Positions 58,668-64,000 of a DNA stretch of 64,000 nucleotides are shown piece by piece. Origin of the DNA: W0P28-013 sp964570565 (lineage in GTDB: Bacteria > Bacteroidota > Bacteroidia > Bacteroidales > Paludibacteraceae); the NCBI GenBank assembly GCA_964570565.1, contig CAZMYT010000008.1, positions 1 through 64,000 on the forward strand. Direction: 5' to 3'. Both the position numbers and the translations under genes were made by a program. The stretch's first letter is position 1. Each line of letters opens with the position of its first letter. The notes under the pieces were generated by a model. The model searched no databases and was not told the DNA's origin. It was given only the letters and a program-made list of their open reading frames with translations.

Positions 58668-60713
58668 TTACCAAATTTTTGCTCTACTATTTGGAGCTAG
58701 GTACATTTTATCACCCTCTTTTACGTCAAATGTTGTGATAAATGCATCGATGTGTGGAAGTGTTGCATTTACACGTAATCTGCCTAAAGAGTGTGGATCT
58801 TCTTTCGTGCGACGGAGCATTTCGGCTTCGCGAATGTTGCCCGCCCAAACACCTGCGTAAGCAATAAAGAAACGTTGGTCAGCTGTAAAGCCATCCATAT
58901 TTTCTTTGATGTCACCTTGTTTTTTGGCTTTTTGAAGTGCTACATACGAAATATTAAGTCCACCGTTGTCGGCAATGTTTTCACCTAATGTAAAGGTCCC
59001 ATTAGCGAAAGTACCTGGTAAAACTTCAATTTTATCAAAATAGTTCACCAAAACGTTTGTACGTTCTTTAAAATTGGTGGCATCACTTTCTGCCCACCAG
59101 TTTTTAAGATTACCAGTCTTGTCGTAATTGCGTCCTTGATCGTCAAATCCGTGTGTCATTTCGTGACCAATCACTACGCCGATTGCGCCATAATTTACTG
59201 CATCGTCAGCATTCATATCGAAAAATGGCACTTGCAAGATACCTGCAGGGAAACAAATTTCGTTCGTAGTCGGGTTGTAGTAAGCATTGACTGTTTGTGG
59301 AGTCATCAACCATTCTCTTGGATCTACAGCTTTCCCAATTTTACTCATTTGATAAGCTGTTTCGAAACGGCTAGCGCGTTGTATGTTTGCAAAATAGCTA
59401 TCTTTTTCAATTTGTAAATTGCTATAATCGCGCCATTTGTCAGGATAACCTACTTTTACAATGAAGGCGTCCAGTTTTTCATACGATTTTTGTTTTGTAG
59501 AATCGGTCATCCATGTGTTTTGTGCAATGCGTTCGCGCAAAGCAGCCTGAAGATTTGATACTAATTTAAGCATGCGTTCTTTGGCTTCTGCAGGGAAATA
59601 TTTTTCTACATACATTTGTCCAACAGCTTCTCCCAATGACTCGTCTACGGTACCAACTACACGTTTCCAACGAGGACGTTGTTCTTCGCGTCCCGACAGT
59701 ACACGTCCATAAAAATGGAAGTTAGCATCTACAAAGGCACTGCTCAAATAACTTGCTGCACCATTTACATAGTTGCATGCTAAATAAGCTTTAAGTACTT
59801 CGAGGTCGGTTTTTTCAAGAATTTTATTGAGTGATTTTGTATATTCTACTTGACCAATATTCACTGATTTGATGGCGCCAAGACCAATTGTATTCATGTA
59901 TGATTTTAGGTCGATAATTGGTAACATTTTTTGCCATTCGTCTACGCTTACAATGTTACACGTTTTGTATGGGTCACGTGTGTCATTTTTATCCATAAAG
60001 GCTTTTGCCAATTCGGTTTCAAATGCCAAAATGCGTTTTGCCATCTCGTCGGTGTTAGCGATTTTAGCTTCTTTATCATAGCCTGACAATTGCATGAATT
60101 TGCTTAACAATGTGACATATTCTTTACGAATAGTTTCCATGTTTGCACTGTTGTCGAGGTAATAATCGCGGTCGCCAATGCCAAGTCCTGTTTGCCATAC
60201 CCAAGCAATACATTCTTTGCTATTGTTTGGATTTGCTTCGCCAAATATGGAAAATAGTGGACTTCCACCTTCTTGTGCATAAAGTGCTAGTTTGTTTGTT
60301 AGCTCACTCTTTTGGTGCATGGCAGCAATGCTTTTCAATTTGGCTTTGAGTGGTTCAGCACCTTGTTTTTCAATGGTAACGCTGTCCATTCCAAGATTGT
60401 ATAAATCACCAATTTTTTGTGGAATAGAACCTTTTTTGTGGTTGTCCTTGGCAATTTCTGTGATTAAACCTTTGAGTTGTTCTTGGTTGTCTTCTGCCAA
60501 TTTGTCGAAACTTCCATAGCGTGCATATTCCGCTGTGAGTGGGTGGTTTTTCATCCAACCGCCGCAGGCGTATTGGTAGAAATCTTCTGTTGGCGACACA
60601 GTCGTGTCTAAATCGCTAAAACGAATCCCTGAGGTTCGTTCAGGTTTGTTGTTCCCACATGAAGTGGCAACGATAGCTGTGCTGATCATAGCTGCATAAA
60701 TTACTTTTTTCAT
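58668..60713 (-). CDS. pepO: M13 family zinc metallopeptidase (PepO/neprilysin-like), lipoprotein
   Basis: This 681-residue M13 endopeptidase has a lipoprotein signal (AIVATSCGNN, Cys19), so it is probably anchored in a membrane and faces the periplasm or exterior. The substrate-binding NAYYNPTTNEICFPAG precedes the zinc motif VVIGHEMTHGFDDQG (HExxH). The third ligand motif is ENIADNGGLNISY. The C-terminal LRVNATLPHIDAF and the final Trp (IW) are typical. It would cleave oligopeptides. Its promoter and a 22-bp upstream element are shared with the M16 peptidase gene at 14169, which suggests common control. Confidence 0.95.
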   Translation of the reverse strand: MKKVIYAAMISTAIVATSCGNNKPERTSGIRFSDLDTTVSPTEDFYQYACGGWMKNHPLTAEYARYGSFDKLAEDNQEQLKGLITEIAKDNHKKGSIPQKIGDLYNLGMDSVTIEKQGAEPLKAKLKSIAAMHQKSELTNKLALYAQEGGSPLFSIFGEANPNNSKECIAWVWQTGLGIGDRDYYLDNSANMETIRKEYVTLLSKFMQLSGYDKEAKIANTDEMAKRILAFETELAKAFMDKNDTRDPYKTCNIVSVDEWQKMLPIIDLKSYMNTIGLGAIKSVNIGQVEYTKSLNKILEKTDLEVLKAYLACNYVNGAASYLSSAFVDANFHFYGRVLSGREEQRPRWKRVVGTVDESLGEAVGQMYVEKYFPAEAKERMLKLVSNLQAALRERIAQNTWMTDSTKQKSYEKLDAFIVKVGYPDKWRDYSNLQIEKDSYFANIQRASRFETAYQMSKIGKAVDPREWLMTPQTVNAYYNPTTNEICFPAGILQVPFFDMNADDAVNYGAIGVVIGHEMTHGFDDQGRNYDKTGNLKNWWAESDATNFKERTNVLVNYFDKIEVLPGTFANGTFTLGENIADNGGLNISYVALQKAKKQGDIKENMDGFTADQRFFIAYAGVWAGNIREAEMLRRTKEDPHSLGRLRVNATLPHIDAFITTFDVKEGDKMYLAPNSRAKIW

Positions 60714-60762
60714 ATCTATAAAATTAAACGTGTTGACGAAGCAAACAAAATTAAATCGGTTG

Positions 60763-60820
60763 CAAAGTAAGGTATTATTTTTTGAATATCAAAATATATT
60801 TATTGTTTTTCGATAAAAAT
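60763..60820 (-). promoter_or_regulatory. Promoter and upstream element of the M13 peptidase gene
   Basis: On the minus strand a TTG is followed after 19 bases by TTACTTTG (60770-60763). Of the 33 promoter bases (60795-60763), 29 equal those of the M16 peptidase gene (14086-14118). A 22-bp element (60820-60799) is an exact but inverted copy of 14064-14085. Transcription would start about 43 bases before the ATG. Confidence 0.65.
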
Positions 60821-60901
60821 TATGTTAAAAGATTTTGTGCAGAAACGAATTGAGGCGAACCATAGTCCGCCTCAATGTCTCAACTATTGGATAAATGGTG
60901 A

Positions 60902-63538
60902 TTATAATACAATAGCTTTTTTACCATTTACGAGATATACGCCTTGTTGGAAGCCCTTGAGCGTAGTAATGCCAGATTCGATATCCACGGTGCGTAATAA
61001 GCGTCCGTCTATAGTGTGAATGTAGAGTGTGGTAGCTTGTGGACTACTAATAATTAACGCTCCGTCATTGCTATAAATTACGAGTTTGTTTGCAGTTGCG
61101 TAGTCAATGCCTTGTGGCACATCGGCACAATTGAGTGTGATTGTACTTGCACAAGTGATGCTGCCTTTGTTGGCACCAGAATACATACCGTTCAATGTAA
61201 AGGCTAAGTCCGCTGTTTGGTTGCCGCTGCCATCATTGAAAATAATTTGCCAAGTTCCATCTACAGCAGTAGCTTCTGCAGGAATACTGAATTTATAGAC
61301 GTTATTTCCTAATGCCGTCATTTTCTTACCTGGCCATCCACCACATACTTGTGTTGTCGATCCAGTGGTTTTGTGCCAAATGTAGGCATTGATGCTACTA
61401 CCAAAATCGCTTGATTTGGTGAAGAATACGGCACGCTCATTCGTGTTAACACATGGTGTGATAATTTCGCCTGTGCCACCGCCACCAGTTTCACCACTTC
61501 CTTCGCCCTCCAACAGTACTTCCGTTGGATCAGGGTAAGTGCCTTGCGGAACAGTTACGGATGAACTGCTGTAGATGTATTGACCATCAGTTCCAACTTT
61601 TCCTGGAGCAGTTGTTTTGGCAGTTGAAAGAACGTAAGCACGTAAATTACCTTTGCCAGAACAGCTAGCTGTCAAGGAATTATTCGTAACTGTCTTTGTG
61701 TCGCCAGTCACAGCGTCGGTGTATGTGCCATTGGGAATATTGCTAAAAGTAGCTCCTCCAGAGATACATACTAACACGTAACTGTCGGTGGTGGCATCGG
61801 TATAGCGACGTTTAAAAGCAAACGAACCAGAACAATTATCGGTGGAATATTGTCCTTTACGAAGAGCTGGTATGGCCATGCGAAGTCTGCTCAAACGTTG
61901 GATATGTAAAGCCAAAGGGTGTTTGAGTGTTACCGCCAAATTGCCACTAGCATTATTATATTGGGCAAAATCAGTGACGTTGAGCGAACCTGTAATGTAG
62001 TCGCCAAAATAAGCGCGTCCACTTTCACGTAATGGCATGTTTGGACCTTTATCGATAATACAACCTTTTTTGAATTCAATTTCTGAACCATAATACACGC
62101 AAGGAATTCCTCTAAAAGTATAGATTAATGATAAATTTTCGGCCCACGTGGATTGATCTTTGGCAAAACGTTGACTTTCGGGTGCACCATCAGGCGCGTA
62201 GTCGTGAGAATCTACGTAAGTTACATTGAAAGTGGCATCGTTATAACTCCAGTCGCCACTCAAGGCTACGTTGTAAGCGCTACCTGCATTTTCAAAATTC
62301 CAATGCATCGGGAAGTCAATGACATTCAATCCTGAATTTTTCGACCAATCGGGTGTGTGGTAATCGTTGCCATTCAATTTGGCATTGGTGCTCGATGGTT
62401 GTCCGCCTTCACTGCTATTGTCGTTGTAATTCGAAATGCACGATGCTTGATTTACTGTGCCCGTAAAACCTTCGGTACCATTCATGATAGAGATATTTTC
62501 CCAAACAGTAGAATCGCCAGACCAAGCGTAACTTTTTGAATCTTTCCACGTGTAGAATGGAGTGGAAATGGCAGGCGTGTTGCGATACCAATAGTTGCGG
62601 TCACGCGTGCAAATTTCGGAAAACATAAAGAAATTTGGTTTGCCAGCTGCTTGTGCTGCCGCATGGAAAGCATCGTTAAACACTTTATTGAATACTAAAC
62701 GTGAAATATGTTTCCCAGTATCAATACGGAAACCATCTACACCCATGCGGATAAACGATGAATAAGCACGAACAATGTAGTTGTATACCGCTGGATTTTC
62801 TGTGTTTAAATCGACACAATCACCTGCAATTTGTGCCCATTGACTGGTGATGTCGTCCCAATTGAAATTACCGAAATGGTGCCAATAGTTTTTCGTGTCG
62901 TGATTTTTTCCATCCGTATTTTTCATCAAAGCCAAACGCGCTTGGTATTGTTCGCCTGAACTTAAACTGGCATAATTAGCCGGTAGTTTTGTTTGTGCAT
63001 GAGGTGTTAAACAGTCGGTTGATGATAAATCACCAGTTTTTGTGAACATCGGACATAAGAATTCTTCGCCAAAATTTCCTGTATGATTAAACACCACGTC
63101 CAAAATAATTTTCATGCCTTTGGCGTGTACGGCGTCTATCAAATCTTGAAAATCGCAATCTTCCGATTCATAGCGCGGATCTACTTTGCTAAAATTGATA
63201 GCGTGATAGCCATGATAATCGTAGCCTGAGCAGTTTTCTACTACTGGCGTAATCCAAATAGCCGTAAAGCCTAATGCTTTGATATAGTCTAGTTTAGCAA
63301 TTAAACCTTTAAAGTCGCCACGCCACGCAGGATCACCTTGATTGTATTGCGTGCCATCCCAACATTGTACGTTATTGGTCAAGTCGCCATCGTAGAAACG
63401 GGTGGTCATGAGAAAATAAATGGTTTCGTCGCGAAAATCGGTTCTTCCACCAACAAACGAAGCGGCGTTTATTGGTAGAATGGTGTACCATGCAATCACT
63501 GTAATTATGAGTCGCCAATGCGTGTGGAGTGTTTTCAT
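60902..63538 (-). CDS. Secreted alpha-amylase (GH13) with starch-binding module and T9SS sorting domain
   Basis: This 878-residue enzyme is exported (signal peptide ~1-26). The GH13 domain has DVVFNHTG (region I, ~147-154), VDGFRIDTGK with nucleophile Asp273, MFSEIC with acid/base Glu308, and YVDSHD with Asp446, where NHD is SHD. A beta C-domain follows. A starch-binding module of CBM26 type (~695-790, with INAYIWHKTTGSTTQVCGGWPG) comes next. The last ~75 residues form a type A T9SS sorting domain (LYIHTIDGRLLRTVDI and FQQGVYLVN). It would digest starch outside the cell, feeding maltodextrins to enzymes such as the cytosolic GH13. Confidence 0.95.
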   Translation of the reverse strand: MKTLHTHWRLIITVIAWYTILPINAASFVGGRTDFRDETIYFLMTTRFYDGDLTNNVQCWDGTQYNQGDPAWRGDFKGLIAKLDYIKALGFTAIWITPVVENCSGYDYHGYHAINFSKVDPRYESEDCDFQDLIDAVHAKGMKIILDVVFNHTGNFGEEFLCPMFTKTGDLSSTDCLTPHAQTKLPANYASLSSGEQYQARLALMKNTDGKNHDTKNYWHHFGNFNWDDITSQWAQIAGDCVDLNTENPAVYNYIVRAYSSFIRMGVDGFRIDTGKHISRLVFNKVFNDAFHAAAQAAGKPNFFMFSEICTRDRNYWYRNTPAISTPFYTWKDSKSYAWSGDSTVWENISIMNGTEGFTGTVNQASCISNYNDNSSEGGQPSSTNAKLNGNDYHTPDWSKNSGLNVIDFPMHWNFENAGSAYNVALSGDWSYNDATFNVTYVDSHDYAPDGAPESQRFAKDQSTWAENLSLIYTFRGIPCVYYGSEIEFKKGCIIDKGPNMPLRESGRAYFGDYITGSLNVTDFAQYNNASGNLAVTLKHPLALHIQRLSRLRMAIPALRKGQYSTDNCSGSFAFKRRYTDATTDSYVLVCISGGATFSNIPNGTYTDAVTGDTKTVTNNSLTASCSGKGNLRAYVLSTAKTTAPGKVGTDGQYIYSSSSVTVPQGTYPDPTEVLLEGEGSGETGGGGTGEIITPCVNTNERAVFFTKSSDFGSSINAYIWHKTTGSTTQVCGGWPGKKMTALGNNVYKFSIPAEATAVDGTWQIIFNDGSGNQTADLAFTLNGMYSGANKGSITCASTITLNCADVPQGIDYATANKLVIYSNDGALIISSPQATTLYIHTIDGRLLRTVDIESGITTLKGFQQGVYLVNGKKAIVL

Positions 63539-63863
63539 AATAGTAATTAAATTAGGAGGTTATGCTTATTTTTAGAGAATGGTCACGAAGCAAAGATATG
63601 TATTTTTTTATTAGGATGTTACATCTTGTTTTATTCTTTTATTTTAGTGTGTTTTTTCGGCTAAAATGGTGGGTATCTCCGTCAAAAAATTGTAACTTTG
63701 CAGCGCTTAACCTAAAAAATCACTTATTACATCATCAAACGTGTAATATGATACGCTAATTGCATGTTGCTAATCGGCTTTACAGAGCTTGTTGGTGCAT
63801 TTTATTATGTCGTATGTTTTTGAAAAAATAGCACATACTTTCAATTTTATAAATACTTATTTT
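63539..63863. other. Divergent intergenic region with two promoters
   Basis: These 325 bases separate the secreted amylase gene from mutA. A minus-strand -7 box TATCTTTG (63598-63591) faces the amylase gene and leaves a ~50-base leader. A plus-strand TAACTTTG (63693-63700) faces mutA with a long leader of ~155 bases. I see no gene and no convincing riboswitch fold in the leader. Confidence 0.6.
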
Positions 63864-64000
63864 ATGGCAGAAAAGAAATTAAATCTGTTGGCCGATTTTC
63901 CCGCAGTGACCACCGCAGAGTGGATGGCGAAAATAGAGGCTGACCTCAAAGGAGCTGATTTTACGAAAAAGCTCGTTTGGAGAACCAATGAAGGGTTTAA
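63864..64000 (+). CDS. mutA: Methylmalonyl-CoA mutase small subunit (N-terminus, partial)
   Basis: The frame runs from an ATG at 63864 to the window end (45 residues seen). The sequence begins MAEKKLNLLADFPAVTTAEW and continues to TNEGF, the usual start of the MutA small chain in Bacteroidetes. There the KADLKGADFxKKLVW-like block is highly conserved, here in the form EADLKGADFTKKLVW. With MutB it converts succinyl-CoA and methylmalonyl-CoA in the propionate pathway, using B12 on the large subunit. The 155-base leader would be a place to look for B12 control, though none is evident. Confidence 0.9.
   Translation, partial: MAEKKLNLLADFPAVTTAEWMAKIEADLKGADFTKKLVWRTNEGF

Noticed and set aside
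63701..63863. A cobalamin riboswitch in front of mutA
   Set aside because: The leader is long enough to wonder, but I see no B12-box-like conserved core or supporting stems.
1..64000. CRISPR arrays, prophage or conjugative transposon genes
   Set aside because: I saw no regularly spaced repeats, no phage structural genes and no tra or mob genes. The short island at 35.4-38.0 kb is the only mobile DNA recognised.

Overview
The window is a chromosomal segment of a Bacteroidota bacterium, most likely Bacteroidales. Many genes have promoters of the Bacteroidetes sigma-ABfr type (TTG, 18-20 bp, TAnnTTTG). A GldH lipoprotein lies beside RicT and HolB. One amylase ends in a type IX secretion sorting domain. 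A TonB-dependent receptor and a methylmalonyl-CoA mutase small subunit are also present. Coding density is high, Shine-Dalgarno signals are weak, and operons end in strong hairpin terminators. Genus cannot be assigned from the sequence alone.

Layout. 1-100: 3' end of a 5S rRNA with the rRNA operon terminator. 179-7930 (minus): TrmH-like methyltransferase, tRNA-Arg(CCU), recO-dprA-vanZ-like, deoC, dtd, a C_GCAxxG_C_C protein, a SIMPL protein and RNase R. 8101-16982 (plus): nucleoside-recognition transporter, ybeY, Ig-like lipoprotein, sigma-54 response regulator lacking a DNA-binding domain, tsaE, S1/P1 nuclease and an M16 peptidase. 17047-31164 (minus): EamA and peptide transporters, acyltransferase, RRM protein, ileS, mscL, a probable quinone/electrophile stress group (ygiD, doxX, pirin, araC, FMN reductase), aldehyde dehydrogenase and mtnN. 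31305-35276: an E2-like acyltransferase, a thioesterase, a patatin and a cytosolic GH13 enzyme.

35334-38040 is the exceptional part. It is a compact antibiotic-resistance island between the GH13 gene and pgk. It holds the 3' remnant of an IS481-like transposase, an Erm-type 23S rRNA methyltransferase fired from a promoter inside the IS end, and, in the opposite direction, a VEB-type extended-spectrum beta-lactamase. The bla gene is still a recognisable integron gene cassette: a 133-bp attC with a bulged stem lies 3' of it, and the cassette start is exactly complementary to the attC inverse core. No integrase is present. A promoter to the right and a terminator to the left suggest that the island replaced or interrupted an older minus-strand gene.

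38141-48784 (mostly minus): pgk, a degenerate HisG homologue with a palindromic operator or hairpin, a very small Ala/Val/Glu-rich lipoprotein, trmB, gldH-ricT-holB, lipA, and a metal-related trio (HMA protein, TonB receptor, Cys/His-rich exported protein). 48900-53940 (plus): DUF3298 lipoprotein, rsmG, MBL hydrolase, CofE-like ligase, lgt, rimM and a secreted protein. 53992-63538 (minus): gltB, an M13 peptidase and a secreted GH13 amylase. At the right edge mutA begins on the plus strand.

Besides the resistance island, the most notable signals are a nearly identical promoter plus a 22-bp upstream element shared by the M16 and M13 peptidase genes 46 kb apart, and an IleRS whose HxGH motif reads GxHH, a change linked to mupirocin hyper-resistance.
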